Source: Spizellomyces punctatus DAOM BR117 (Eukaryota > Chytridiomycota > Chytridiomycetes > Spizellomycetales > Spizellomycetaceae). From it: a stretch of 64,000 nucleotides of DNA. Shown piece by piece: positions 13,184 through 23,877 of the stretch. Location of the stretch: contig NW_015971546.1 in assembly GCF_000182565.1 (NCBI RefSeq), forward strand, positions 310,001 to 374,000, written 5' to 3'. The notes under the pieces are model-generated. The model did no database searches and had not been told where the DNA came from. It saw only the letters and a list, made by a program, of their open reading frames with translations. A program made the position numbers and the translations under genes. Numbering within the stretch: position 1 is the stretch's first letter; every line of letters starts with the position of its first letter.

Positions 13184-13932
13184 GGCGTGCTTGCTGTGTC
13201 AGACGATCGTAGGCCCGACTATAGAGTGAACGGATAGACTGAAAAAGGAAAGGATATCATATCGTTCTGTTTTATATAAGTGCTGGACACTTTTCGCTGA
13301 CCGAAGCTCTAGAATGCTGAATCGGTGGCAAATTCACGGATCTGGGACAGGTGGACTAGTAATCCTGCGAGGGACTGAACTCGGGCTCCTTGCCGTGGAT
13401 ATCCGCTAATTTACCTGTGAATGGAGAAATGCAGATGAATTCAGGATCACTCAATGGAGAATTACATTTAATTCGGGATCAGTGATGGTTGACTTGTCGT
13501 GGTGACAAAAATAGCTACTCATGCCACCAGAGTCAAAGACCGTAAGCAATGCCTAAACGGGAAGATAAATATTATGCATACTAAAACCAATCAGCGTCAT
13601 TGTGAGATATTTCTGGATGCTGCTATTTATGTTGCGATTGTTGTGTTTAGAGCAAACAAAAACCTAGACCGCTCCAAAAGAAGAAAGGTTTAATAGTTCA
13701 ATCAAGAGCAACAAATTAAGAGAACTATATCGGGGAACAAACAAACGTCGAGAAATTAGCAGATCAACATGTTATGTTTGCTTGTTGTCGTCATGCTTGC
13801 TTGGCTGCTCATTCTATAAAGCCGGGGGTTGTGTCCCAATGCCCTCCCTCTTTCCCGCTACTCTTAATTCTCGCCATTTACTAAAGGATACGCCCGAGTC
13901 CATCTACCTATACCAAGCCCTCGTGAAGAGCA
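13184..13932. other. Divergent promoter region
   Basis: Spacer between the LIM gene (-) and the small secreted-protein gene (+). A TATA-like box at 13815-13821 precedes the latter. No gene recognised; a 64-aa frame at 13499-13693 is low-complexity and unsupported. Confidence 0.45.
13815..13821 (+). promoter_or_regulatory. TATA-like box upstream of secreted protein
   Basis: tataaag, 112 bp before the ATG at 13933; a pyrimidine-rich stretch follows. Position is plausible for a core promoter. Confidence 0.4.
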
Positions 13933-14232
13933 ATGCTCACCAAGGTGCAGCTCCTCGCCCTCCTGCTTGCTGGTACCCTAGTCCCATTTGCCTCGGCGGT
14001 ACCCACAACTAGAGCTATTCGAGCCCAAAAGATCCTGCCTCAAGCCTCATCCCGCGAGCTTTACGTCCGACATGCTCAAGAAGAAACTACACCGGACGAC
14101 CTAATTCCCGAGGGACAAGTACCCATTGTGGACATTCCACAGTCGACTGACACCCGTGACAGTCTGGATCCTCCAACCCCTATTCCCCTCGGCGAATACC
14201 AAAAAATGAAAATGTTAAGGAGGGCAAATTAA
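13933..14232 (+). CDS. Small secreted protein, 99 aa
   Basis: Single exon. The first 22 residues form a clear signal peptide (KVQLLALLLAGTLVPFASA, cut after ASA). The mature part is Pro/Glu/Asp-rich without cysteines, with PIVDIP and PPTPIPLGEY blocks, and looks disordered. No known domain. It may be a cell-wall or secreted effector-like protein; function unknown. Confidence 0.6.
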   Translation: MLTKVQLLALLLAGTLVPFASAVPTTRAIRAQKILPQASSRELYVRHAQEETTPDDLIPEGQVPIVDIPQSTDTRDSLDPPTPIPLGEYQKMKMLRRAN

Positions 14233-14674
14233 GTCAGATATTCATGTGACCTATTCTTTATAGTTTGTAGTTTTGTCTTCTGCTGTTACCTTAGTGTTGC
14301 TTATTTTTGCGTAGGTTTAATTTTTGGGGTTAGACGATGTGTATGTACCCGGAGTGATATCAGAATGAATAGATGCAACACTTTGCTGGCTAAGACGTTT
14401 TGGAATCGTTTCTACTTTCTTTATTACTCTTACAGCCGCATGATGGGTATTTGTGAAAGTTGCTAGCTAAGACGTTTTGGAATCTACGGCATGATAGGGA
14501 TTTGTGAAGGATGTTATGCTCCATGTTCCAATGTCTAATGCCTGCAGGTGTGACATTAACCCGATGAGTAGTTAAGAATGTTTCGATGTTAGGGTAAACA
14601 GAGATATATATATATAAAAAAAATGATGCCACTAATGGCTATGTACAAAAAAATATCAGTTTAAATACAAAAAC
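14233..14674. other. Convergent spacer with a direct repeat
   Basis: 3' flanks of the secreted-protein gene and the epimerase gene. It contains the imperfect direct repeat at 14383-14510 and a short (ta)n run near 14605. Confidence 0.5.
14383..14510. repeat. Imperfect direct repeat, two copies
   Basis: Copy 1 (14383-14458) and copy 2 (14460-14510) share ttgctrgctaagacgttttg and gcatgatrggkatttgtgaa. Copy 2 lacks about 27 nt in the middle. A local tandem duplication with an internal deletion is the simplest reading. Confidence 0.6.
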
Positions 14675-15882
14675 CTACGCATGCAAATTCTTGTTCTTGT
14701 TACTGCTCCTCCTGATCAATCTCTTGCCTGGATCCTCTGAAGAGGATTGGGCGGTGTCGTATCCCTGTGGATTTTGCAGTCGCCAGTTCCAGGCATCCCT
14801 GCACATGTCCTCCAGATTCTTGATCGCTTTCCATCCGAGCACCTTATGTGCTCTAGCTGGATCGGCAACCACTTCTGCAACGTCGCCATCCCGTCGTGGC
14901 GCGCTCCGGACAGGGATCGATAGTCCCGTGCTTTTTTCCATCGCATTGACCATTTGAAGGACTGATGTACCGCTTCCGGTACCCATGTTAATTATATCCC
15001 ATGCGCCACCTTCGCATGATAAAACATTGGCGTGGCGGAGAGCTTCTACATGTCCTCGAGCGAGGTCGACAACATGAATAAAGTCTCGTACACCGGAGCC
15101 ATCACACGTTGGCCAGTCCACTCCAGTGATTTCCAGATGAGATCGTTCTCCCGTCATAACTTGTAGAACGAATGGCATGAGGTTCCCTGGTCCGCCTTTA
15201 GGGTCTTCGCCAATCATTCCACTCTCATGTGCACCCACCGGGTTGAAATATCGCAGAATGACCCCGGCCAAGGGTTTATGTGCTTCACACATGTCGCGAA
15301 TGATGTTTTCGACCATTAGCTTTGACCTTCCATAAGGATTAGCTGGAGAGGTTGCGTGGGTCTCAGGAATCAACGTGGTGTTCATCTCTGGGGTTCCGTA
15401 TACCGCCGCCGTCGAGGAAAAGACCAACCGATGGACACCGTGGCGGGACATTGTTGTTAACAAGTTGATAGTGCCGGCGACATTCACACGATAGTAGTCC
15501 AAGGGCTTGTGCACGGACTCGGGAGCTGATTTGAGAGCAGCAAAGTGGATCACAGCCCAAATAGGTTGTCGAGCAAAAACAGATTCGAGGAATGCAGAGT
15601 CCAAAAGGTCTCCTTCGTAGAAATGAATCTTGGACGAGGTGAGCTGGGAGACGCGACGGAGAGATTCTTCAGTAGAATTACTAAGATTGTCTATAACCGA
15701 GACTTTGTATCCGCTCTATGGAAAGTTTCCAAAAGTAACATTAACAACATGATCATTCTATACTGATAGAAAATCATTCTTACCTGCAATAGTTCGAAGA
15801 CCGTATGAGATCCAATGTACCCTGCCCCACCCGTAACTAGCACATGGAGCTTGTCGGCACCATCTTGAACTGTCACAGGCAT
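14675..15882 (-). CDS. GAL10: UDP-glucose 4-epimerase, 2 exons
   Basis: Model complement(join(14675..15715, 15784..15882)), 379 aa; one 68-nt intron. It interconverts UDP-galactose and UDP-glucose with bound NAD in the cytosol (Leloir pathway). Rossmann motif VTGGAGYIGSH is near residue 20; the SDR catalytic residues are in FSSTAAVYG (Ser) and NPYGRSK (Tyr-x3-Lys); the substrate region has LRYFNPVGAHESG and VRDFIHVVDLA. Only the epimerase domain is present: the mutarotase domain fused in yeast Gal10 is missing, so this is the GalE-type form. An in-frame ATG at 15954 would add 24 residues; 15882 is chosen because the extension is not family-like. Confidence 0.93.
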
Positions 15883-17130
15883 ATTTGGGTGTATGCTACA
15901 AGGTACAGAGTCCCTGACTTTGACGAGAGAGTGAGTACGCACAACAACCATCATATAAGAACAATTGTTATAGAAGAGCTCTTTCGATGAGGCGCTGGCG
16001 GTCGACTGTTTATATGGTGCGGACTGGGGATCTTTGGAAAGTTATGCGGTTATCTAACGCCTTCTTTTTAATCCGGCAATATGGTTCCTATTGTTGAACC
16101 AAGTGTGATGGCATTTTGTGTACCACGTCATTCAACAATGCCTGAGTTTCGACAATGAATATTGACCGTTGAACAAACACACAAACTACACGAGTGTCCT
16201 CATGCTTGTACCCTCGAAACCAAATTCCACACGTTTTTGACAGTCTTGAATCTATTATTAGGAATAAGATGTAATAAGCCCGATTTTTTTTTGGCCTGCT
16301 GAAAATTGCCGATCGAGAGTGGGGACCCCAAACTGAGTTTTGGACTATTTGTTTGTTTGTATTTTTTTAATTTTTAGAAAGGAAGAAAAAAACAAAACTC
16401 CCCCAGATCGGCTGTAATAAACTCTCATCTTATGAAACCAAGAAACGAATTTCACGGCACATGTTTCCTCCTATCTAAACTTGTTTTCCAAGAGATCGTA
16501 GATGGTGGCTTATGCGTTAGCTGCAAGCACGCCCGTAATAAAGTCTGTTTTATCACCTTCGTTCTTTAACAATCATTAATTGAATTTTCACGATTAGACA
16601 TCTCAGCGCCAAGCCCTAAATAACTTGTACTCTCGATCAGTGCTCTCAGAACATATTATCCCGAAAGAATGAAAAGAAACTCTGCAATAGTTACTCAGCC
16701 AGGCCTGATTCAAATCAACACAAAAACGTGGGAACTACCGAAAATGAAGGCATTTAGATGCAGTGCGGTCCAGCGAATGTAACCACGTTGAGGGGAAACT
16801 CCAATATTGCAAGCCACGTAAAGCCAATTCTGATGATACTTTTGTTCGCTGTGCGGACGGCTAACATACTTCTTGCGTACTTCCAAGTTCAAAAGATGGA
16901 TCACTGCATACACACGCTCAGCTCAGGACTAACAATTCCATGTGGATAGTTCAACCATCTTCTTCTGCTCCGCTTTCCCTTTCCGCCCGAAACCAAAACG
17001 CAAACTGGGCGGAGAAGGTGATCAGCTAATGCCAACGTAAGCGAACGCGCGCAGCACGTGGTCATGGGGTAAGCGAAACGGCCAGAACTTGGCATGCCCT
17101 TGCAAATGCAGATTGTCCGCACCGACCGTC
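15883..17130. other. Divergent intergenic region, 1.2 kb
   Basis: Promoters of the epimerase (-) and NECAP (+) genes. T/A-rich runs at 16285-16400. No gene, repeat or RNA recognised. Confidence 0.5.
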
Positions 17131-18477
17131 ATGGCTGACGAGTACGAATCCGTTCTTCTTGTCATAAGGGAGTGTTATGTTTACAGGTATAGTACCGGTG
17201 TGAAGGCTTGTCTTTTGTCGCTATGGCTCATGAGACAGATTGCTAGGGTTCCTCCGCGTTCGTCAACCCGAGGATACAGGTTGGTTGTAATGAGCCTGTA
17301 GGGTCGGTCCCTGTCACGCATATGCAAAAGTGTGGCTTACTTGCGGCATTAAGAGCATCAGACTGGGATGTGAACCAACATTTGTGGACTGGGCGGCTGC
17401 GGGTCATAGCCAAGGGTGATAATGCTGTTATTCAATTGGAGGTAGGTGTCCTCGTTGACCGAGCGGTAATGTAGTCAATATGGTATTGAAATTTGGTTGG
17501 TTTAGGACGCAAATACAGGTGCGAAATTGGAATATCTCGCTGTGCACCCCCCGAAAGTTGGCCAATCGCATATCTTTCCAATTGTAGGCGACATATTTGC
17601 GGTCTCCCCTTATGATCCCCAAAGCAATAGCGTAGAACCAGTGCTAGACTCTAGCAGATATTTTGTTCTCAGGATCGTTGATCCATCATCCGGTTTGTAG
17701 GTTGCCTCCGGTATTCACCAAGAACATCGCAGCTTACTCTTCTTTTCATCTCTCGATCATAGGTCACCATGCTTTTGTGGGCATGGGATTCCCTGACCGA
17801 TCTCAAGCATTTGATTTTAATGTTGCCTTGCAGGATCACGTAACGTACGTTTCCCATCCTTTCAAATTGCTTGCACAACGCTAAACCGAAATCTTATAGG
17901 CGCGTCAAGCGAGAAAAAGAAAAAGAGCAGCATCAACCTGGCCAACCCCAAGGTCCAAAGTTAGATTACAGTTGGAAAGAAGGAGAAACCATTTCAATTC
18001 AGCTTGGCAATGTAAGTGTTGACATGAGATCTGGACTGAACCGACGTTTCTCTCATTCTTTCAAAATGTAGACTTCAACAAAATCCAAAAGAGCGCCGGC
18101 AAACAACAGCAATGCTAACACACCTATACGTAGGTGTTTGAAGAGCAGCCATGCTTTCTGATACCGTTCACATTTTTAATCTGCTATGTGTTCTGCCACG
18201 GTATAGCCTTCCTACCCCCTCCACCAAGCGCTACAAAGCCAGCTACACCGTTGAAATCACAGCAGTCAATAGCAAGCAAGCCATCACAACCGAATAGCGG
18301 GGACGAGTGGTCCGACTTTACGGATTTCGTGTCATCGTGAGTATATAGGCTCGTGGCACCCCACGGCTCCTCCTCTAATGTTTTACTTTATGCAGGTCGA
18401 ACACGTCGACGGGAAACCAGGCACAGTCGGAGCAGACGACACCAGCAAATGTCCCATCTGGTTGGACCACATTTTGA
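17131..18477 (+). CDS. NECAP-like endocytic adaptor, 10 exons
   Basis: Model join(17131..17186, 17247..17279, 17354..17441, 17506..17518, 17588..17692, 17763..17844, 17900..18011, 18072..18129, 18207..18336, 18396..18477), 252 aa, all GT-AG and all phases closing; exon 4 is only 13 nt. The N-terminal PH-like fold (DUF1681) is recognised from MADEYESVLLV, RGYRASDWD, LWTGRLRVIAKG, DSSRYFVLRI, GHHAFVGMGF and DRSQAFDFNVALQDH, all family hallmarks. The C-terminus is Pro/Ser-rich with WSDF and terminal WTTF, the WxxF peptides that bind the AP-2 alpha ear. It acts in clathrin-coated pits. It falls into ten small exons, so simple open-frame scans miss it. Confidence 0.93.
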
Positions 18478-18651
18478 TCTTGGTGGTAATAGAACTTGTC
18501 CTCTAAAATACTCTATATGCGGAATATTTAACAGCCGTCGTGCTTTGAGCACGGTTTCGGACTATGAGCATAAGTGCAGATCCAGTCAGCTTGGTAGATA
18601 GGTTCTTCAAAGCATGCTATTTCAAACACAACTACCCGACCTGAGCAATCG

Positions 18652-19599
18652 CTATACTACATTTGTCCTCGCAACCAATGGTTGTGTCGTATCCTGATGG
18701 CACTTGTCAGTCCCTTTAGTAACGCTTCGGTTCCGTCCAGTGTTTTCATATGCGACAAGAACCATCAAGGCACTCCCTATTATGTACAAGGTACTACCCA
18801 CCAACCATGGTACACCTACTGTCCAGAATCCGACAGCACCGTAAAGGAATACACCAGGCCAACTCGCAGCCGCAAAGAGCATGGACCCAAGAGAGTAGGA
18901 TATAGATATGTACGCAGTAGGATTTTGGTAAAGTGGTACAGTCTGAGGCGTGACAATAATTGATGCGAGCGATGCTACAGCACCGAATAGGAAAGACAGT
19001 GAGCCAATCAGACTTGGAAGGTAGATCCCAAACCGCGATAGATATAGCTGTGTCGTTGTGTCCGTCATCTCGGAGGCGTTCATCAGAGGTGAAGAAGGAA
19101 AAAAGGAGAGAAGAGCCTGGATGTCAAAAAAGACGATACCGACCAGGAATAGCAATGTGCTCCACCATGATGGATCTCTCCAACTTGGAGTACTACTGTG
19201 CAACGACTCGGGATACACCTGTCGTAGTGATTTGTCGGGCCTACGTATTGAGTCTGATCTCGAGTTGATGGTTCTACGGCTTGTGCTATACTGTAGGCAT
19301 CTAATCCACCGTCTACAAGATATCAAAAGACTGGGGGACGCAATCACGGTCCATTCGATGCCGATCGCAATAGTAAAGAGAATTGAGCCGATAAGAAAAG
19401 CTAGGTTGGAGATGATGACATATATCGGTACGAGATTTTGGGCAGGCAAAAATGTGAAGCAGGCAAGAATGGAGCTTGCAAGGAAGAGGATGGAGCCGAT
19501 CAAGTAGTTTATGGACGTGAAAAACGGTGTCGTATGCCAAAATTCCGTTGACGATGATACTTTATCTGGGTGACAAGACATTGCTAGAATCAAATCCAT
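18652..19599 (-). CDS. Multipass membrane protein with internal duplication
   Basis: Single exon, 315 aa; an internal Met at residue 7 is an alternative start. About eight hydrophobic helices fall in two similar halves: INYLIGSILFLASSI then LIGSILFTIAIGIEW in the first, SLIGSLSFLFGAVAS then YSLGSMLFAAASWPG in the second. A basic cytosolic loop lies between them. The repeated (L/I)GS-x-(L/M)F pattern recalls YrhK-like membrane repeats, but assignment is tentative. No transporter signature or catalytic motif seen. Confidence 0.6.
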   Translation of the reverse strand: MDLILAMSCHPDKVSSSTEFWHTTPFFTSINYLIGSILFLASSILACFTFLPAQNLVPIYVIISNLAFLIGSILFTIAIGIEWTVIASPSLLISCRRWIRCLQYSTSRRTINSRSDSIRRPDKSLRQVYPESLHSSTPSWRDPSWWSTLLFLVGIVFFDIQALLSFFPSSPLMNASEMTDTTTQLYLSRFGIYLPSLIGSLSFLFGAVASLASIIVTPQTVPLYQNPTAYISISYSLGSMLFAAASWPGVFLYGAVGFWTVGVPWLVGSTLYIIGSALMVLVAYENTGRNRSVTKGTDKCHQDTTQPLVARTNVV

Positions 19600-20547
19600 C
19601 AGTCATCGATAGTTTGTGCCAATGCCAATGACTTGTACTCTTTAATGTGCGCACCTTTGCTGTTGAATCACAAACAAAAGGTGTGGTACTCTTGCCGGTC
19701 ATGGAGATATTCACTCTGCCATCCTTTGTCAAGCGCAAGCTAGAATGTCCCTAGAGATCCCATTACATATGCGTTACATATTTCCAATGGAGAGAAGANN
19801 NNNNNNNNNNNNNNNNNNNNNNNNNNNNNNNNNNNNNNNNNNNNNNNNNNNNNNNNNNNNNNNNNNNNNNNNNNNNNNNNNNNNNNNNNNNNNNNNNNTT
19901 CAAATGGTCAGGTTATCCATAAACTAAACATGAGTTGCTTGCATAATCCCCTACGTAATGCTTACGTACGTATCACTTTTCGGGAGAAGTGTGCCAAGTG
20001 ATAAACACCTTTTTTTATTTTACTTGCCCTTTTTTGTCGACCGCGTTCGGCCGCAGAAAACGCACACGGGGAAATTAGTCCAGTTGGGAAGGCGAGGAGG
20101 GGGGGAAGAAAGCCAAGTCGGAAGCGATGAATAGTCTCGCATAGGCAAAATAGTTTCTTTTATCACGCTTTACCGCTTCCTTTTTCTGTGAGTTTGCGGT
20201 TCATCACGCTCGTTTGGTTGATATCTTCCCGTTTTTTGACGTTCGTATCAGCACCGCCTCGTTTTGCGCGCGATAGACTCAATACAATTGTATATTGTAA
20301 CGGAACGGTCACTTGCCCTCCGTCGATCCTCTCCCCTCGTGCTATCAACACGAATTCCATTTCCCTTTTTTTTTTTGTCTTGTTGTGCCCATCTGCAAGT
20401 TGGAGGGGAGGGAGATTAGCACCGCCTCCGCGTCCCCGTCGAATATTTAGGTTTCATGCTTTCCTTCTTGTCCCCGTTCTTTTTTACGCCTTCCTAGAAC
20501 ATCAAAGCCTTTTAGACACCGTCATAGCCTTTTAACATACTCATACT
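19600..20547. other. Intergenic region with assembly gap
   Basis: Contains the 100-N gap and, from about 20150, a pyrimidine-rich stretch that is probably promoter and 5' UTR of the zinc-finger gene. No gene visible. Confidence 0.5.
19799..19898. other. Assembly gap, 100 N
   Basis: A run of exactly 100 N, the usual placeholder for a gap of unknown size. Confidence 0.95.
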
Positions 20548-21501
20548 ATGCGTGTCAACATTTCCAGCGCTCGTGGGCGTTTAGTTCGGAAAGCCGCCGA
20601 ATGCCCACCAAGGGTCGAGGAACAGCCGCAGCTGCTGCTGGTACAGCCGCAGAGGCCAGAACAAGTCTGCTTGCCTGTGGAGCCGATGGCTGAGTTTGAT
20701 TTGTTGGCGGCCGAGTTTGATGCATTAGAGAATGGGCGCCAGTCGTTCCCTGTGGACCCGCACAACGGGACAAGTTCCTGGTGGGGAAGTATTGGTTGTG
20801 ATGAGGTCGATTGGTCGCTCGCTACTGCAGCTGGGTCAGCGGAGCAGCCGCTGCACATGGATGATCCTTGTTCAATAATGGATTTCGATGCAATACTCCA
20901 ACCTGTTGCGTTTCCCGTTATCGATCCTACGCCGTTGCCCATGGACGTTTTCCCCACCCCCGAGTCTCAGTTCGCAGATACACCCCTTTTGTCACTTGGT
21001 CATGAAAACTTTATGACCGACGGGGACTACTTTGGCAACTACACCTCCTCCGTCTCAGAAGACATTGACCTACTCTTGCAAGATCTGGCCGCAGTCGGTG
21101 ACCCACCCGCTATGCCAATGAGCATCGCCAATCCCCTTCTCCAAGCGCCACTAACACCTCCACAAACTACATCTGACAATCGTATCCGCCCACGAACAAT
21201 GACACCGAAACGCTTCACATGTCCGATACCCGGATGCACCAAATCCTTTACCCGAAAATACAATATGAATTCTCACGTTCGATGCCACTCTGGCGAGAAA
21301 CCCTTTATATGCCCCCACTGCCCCGACGTCTCTTTTGCTCGTAAGCACGATCTAAGAAGACACGTTATTTGCTTGCACAATGTCGAGCGCCCATTTGGGT
21401 GTGATCATTGCACACTGAGATTCAATCGGAGTGATGCACTGAAGCGTCATTTGGAGGCGGTGAAGAGGAAGGAGGTTGACAGTAGATTTGGAGAGTTGTG
21501 A
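20548..21501 (+). CDS. C2H2 zinc-finger transcription factor
   Basis: Single exon, 317 aa. Residues 1-210 are acidic and Pro/Ser-rich, fitting an activation region. The C-terminal 100 residues carry three fingers: CPIPGC...HVRCH, CPHC...HVICLH and CDHC...RH. Linkers SGEKPFIC and NVERPFGC are standard TGEKP-type. Finger 3 has no second His at normal spacing. The finger block (TRKYNMNSH, ARKHDLRRH, NRSDALKRH) resembles the Crz1/Rsv group of fungal regulators, but target sites cannot be predicted reliably. It acts in the nucleus. Confidence 0.85.
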   Translation: MRVNISSARGRLVRKAAECPPRVEEQPQLLLVQPQRPEQVCLPVEPMAEFDLLAAEFDALENGRQSFPVDPHNGTSSWWGSIGCDEVDWSLATAAGSAEQPLHMDDPCSIMDFDAILQPVAFPVIDPTPLPMDVFPTPESQFADTPLLSLGHENFMTDGDYFGNYTSSVSEDIDLLLQDLAAVGDPPAMPMSIANPLLQAPLTPPQTTSDNRIRPRTMTPKRFTCPIPGCTKSFTRKYNMNSHVRCHSGEKPFICPHCPDVSFARKHDLRRHVICLHNVERPFGCDHCTLRFNRSDALKRHLEAVKRKEVDSRFGEL

Positions 21502-22054
21502 CGGATACTGGATGGTAAAATTGTTATACCCTTGGGGATGAGATTGGGGCGCTTGTACAGTTTTCTTTTTTTTTTTTTCACATTCTGATGGGATTCTGGA
21601 TGGTACTGGTTACCTGCTGTATTATTTTTGTTTTCATACTTGTTTTTGTATATTTCATTGGGAGGGCCGGGACCCACGTATGCATTTATTCGTTAGCTAT
21701 ACCTTTAACAACAGCTGTCGCTTTTGACTCTTTGTTCCCAAACTGAAAATGGTCGATCCTAAACCAAATGGCTATTGCCAAAAGCAATGTAGTGACATTC
21801 AAAGAGTTGGATACTTCCCGTCGTCAACTTGCTGAACGTCCGTGTGGTTGGAAAGATCTTTAACTTGCTGAACTTACTCGTTAGAAATCCTGAGTGTTCT
21901 TGGCAAAGCGATTTATTTCCAAACCCGAGAGGCCTCCATCTCGATTGATGAGTAATTCCCAGCACAGACACGCGAGCAACTGCGTCCTCGCGCGACATAA
22001 AATGAGGTTGATGCAAAAAGACATTTCGCCCAACGACATTTGGGCAAAAACGGT
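21502..22054. other. Intergenic spacer
   Basis: 3' UTR of the zinc-finger gene with a T-run near 21570, then the promoter of the SelO gene. No other feature seen. Confidence 0.5.
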
Positions 22055-23698
22055 ATGAGCTCGCCCAACATGAATACTCTCAAGAGATGCCTGGCTGATC
22101 TTCGATTTACAAACTCGTTCACACACCATCTCATTGCTGACGCTCGAACAGCAGGCGAACCATTTGCTCGTGCGCGAACACCTAGCCCCTTCGCCCACAC
22201 GCCACGCCAAGTCTTGTCCGCCCACTTTTCATATGTTGAGCCTGAACCCGCTCCAGACCCTGTTTTGATATCTGTTAGCAAGCCATGCGGGGAGGTGTTG
22301 GGATTGGATCTAGAGGCTATATTGGCTGATGAGAGGGAGAAGGATAGGTTTATTGGATTCGTAAGTGGACGGTATGTGCCTGAAGGGACGAATCCGTGGT
22401 CCATGGCGTATGCTGGCCATCAGTTTGGGTCTTGGGCGGGACAGTTGGGAGATGGGCGTGCGATTTGTCTGGGTGAAGTGACAACAGAGGCTGAACAAAG
22501 GTGGGAAGTTCAGTTGAAGGGCGCTGGATTGACACCTTTTTCGAGGTTTGCGGATGGATACGCTGTTCTGCGCTCGTCGATAAGAGAGTACCTATGTTCA
22601 GAGGCCATGTTCCACCTTGGCGTTCCGACAACCCGTGCATTATCGTTGGTTGGGTCGTCACGACGTGTGCAGCGGGAAACCGAGGAGACTGGAGCGGTGG
22701 TATGCCGCCTGGCACCAACATGGGTCCGATTTGGGAATTTTGAACTCTTTTTGTCGAGAGGGGATATTCCCAATCTTCGCCTCCTTGCCGACTGGGTCAT
22801 CGCACACCACTTTCCTCATCTTGCCGCGCATCCAACAAAGTATTCCGCTTGGTTAACTGAAGTTACTCACCGAACCGCCAAGACCATCGCAAAGTGGCAA
22901 TCCGTTGGATTCTGCCATGGTGTTCTCAACACCGACAACATGTCCATACTAGGTCTCACCTTGGACTATGGTCCGTTCCAATTTATGGATGCCTATGACC
23001 CTCAGTATGTGTGCAATCACAGCGACCATACCGGGCGATATGCTTTTGATGCACAGCCTGGAGTAGGCTTGTGGAATGTGGCGAAATTGGCGTCGGCGGT
23101 TTCACCTTTGGTTGTGGACGAGGAGAACGGTGATAAATCTCGGGCAGAGGACAAGTTGAAAGAGGTTTTGCAATCTTACGCGGGCAAATTTCATGAAGAG
23201 TACATGTCTCTCATGACGAAAAAACTGGGATTAATGTCCCCCCGTCCTGAAGATGTCGAAACGCTAGTCAAGCCTCTCCTAGCCCACCTCGCCACCCTTC
23301 AAGCTGACTATACGCACTTTTTCCGATCCCTCAGTACTGGATTCACACTCGCTCAGTCAGATTCCAAACCGCCCCTATCCGAGCCGCTAGAAGAATGGTA
23401 CAACGCCTATCGAACACGTCTACTCTCTGAACTCGATTCACAAGCGCAAGATGTACTTGTAAAAGCTGACATGGACAGGATGCAAAGAATGAAAGCTGCC
23501 AACCCAAAGTACATACTTCGCAACCATTTAGCGCAGCAGGTCATTGATAAAGCAGAGAAGGGTGACTATGGAGACTTGGAAGCCTATTTCAAAGTTTTAC
23601 AAAGACCTTTCGAGGACGGAAGCGCAGAGGAGGGAACAAAGTTTGCGGGAAGTGTTCCGTCGTGGGCGAAAGGCTTAAAGTGCAGTTGTTCGTCATAG
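22055..23698 (+). CDS. FMP40: SelO/Fmp40-type protein AMPylase (YdiU/UPF0061), Cys form
   Basis: Single exon, 547 aa; the ATG at 22055 replaces an upstream TTG opening. The family is a pseudokinase fold that transfers AMP from ATP to protein hydroxyls, usually in mitochondria, in oxidative-stress control. Seen here: MAYAGHQFGSWAGQLGDGRAI, WEVQLKGAGLTPFSR, FADGYAVLRSSIREYLCSEAM, HGVLNTDNMSILG and YGPFQFMD (metal and catalytic region), and the conserved helical end MKAANPKYILRNHLAQ. The C-terminus is KCSCSS, so Cys (TGT) sits where animal SelO has selenocysteine. A cleavable mitochondrial presequence is not obvious. Confidence 0.93.
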   Translation: MSSPNMNTLKRCLADLRFTNSFTHHLIADARTAGEPFARARTPSPFAHTPRQVLSAHFSYVEPEPAPDPVLISVSKPCGEVLGLDLEAILADEREKDRFIGFVSGRYVPEGTNPWSMAYAGHQFGSWAGQLGDGRAICLGEVTTEAEQRWEVQLKGAGLTPFSRFADGYAVLRSSIREYLCSEAMFHLGVPTTRALSLVGSSRRVQRETEETGAVVCRLAPTWVRFGNFELFLSRGDIPNLRLLADWVIAHHFPHLAAHPTKYSAWLTEVTHRTAKTIAKWQSVGFCHGVLNTDNMSILGLTLDYGPFQFMDAYDPQYVCNHSDHTGRYAFDAQPGVGLWNVAKLASAVSPLVVDEENGDKSRAEDKLKEVLQSYAGKFHEEYMSLMTKKLGLMSPRPEDVETLVKPLLAHLATLQADYTHFFRSLSTGFTLAQSDSKPPLSEPLEEWYNAYRTRLLSELDSQAQDVLVKADMDRMQRMKAANPKYILRNHLAQQVIDKAEKGDYGDLEAYFKVLQRPFEDGSAEEGTKFAGSVPSWAKGLKCSCSS

Positions 23699-23877
23699 AT
23701 TACAGTAGAAATATGAGAGGATTCCAGTTTCAGTATTTCGCTAGCGATTAGAATTCAATACAGCGAGAATCAATTCCAAAAGTGTCTATGTGAATCTGCC
23801 AGTTTTCCCGAAGTCCAACGCATTCAATGGCATAAAAAATGCAAAAGAGCAAACTAACAAACCTCAAGGCGAACGCA

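Noticed and set aside
21881-22404. Minus-strand frames over the SelO 5' region
   Set aside because: They mirror the SelO coding sequence and its promoter; SelO motifs are decisive for the plus strand.
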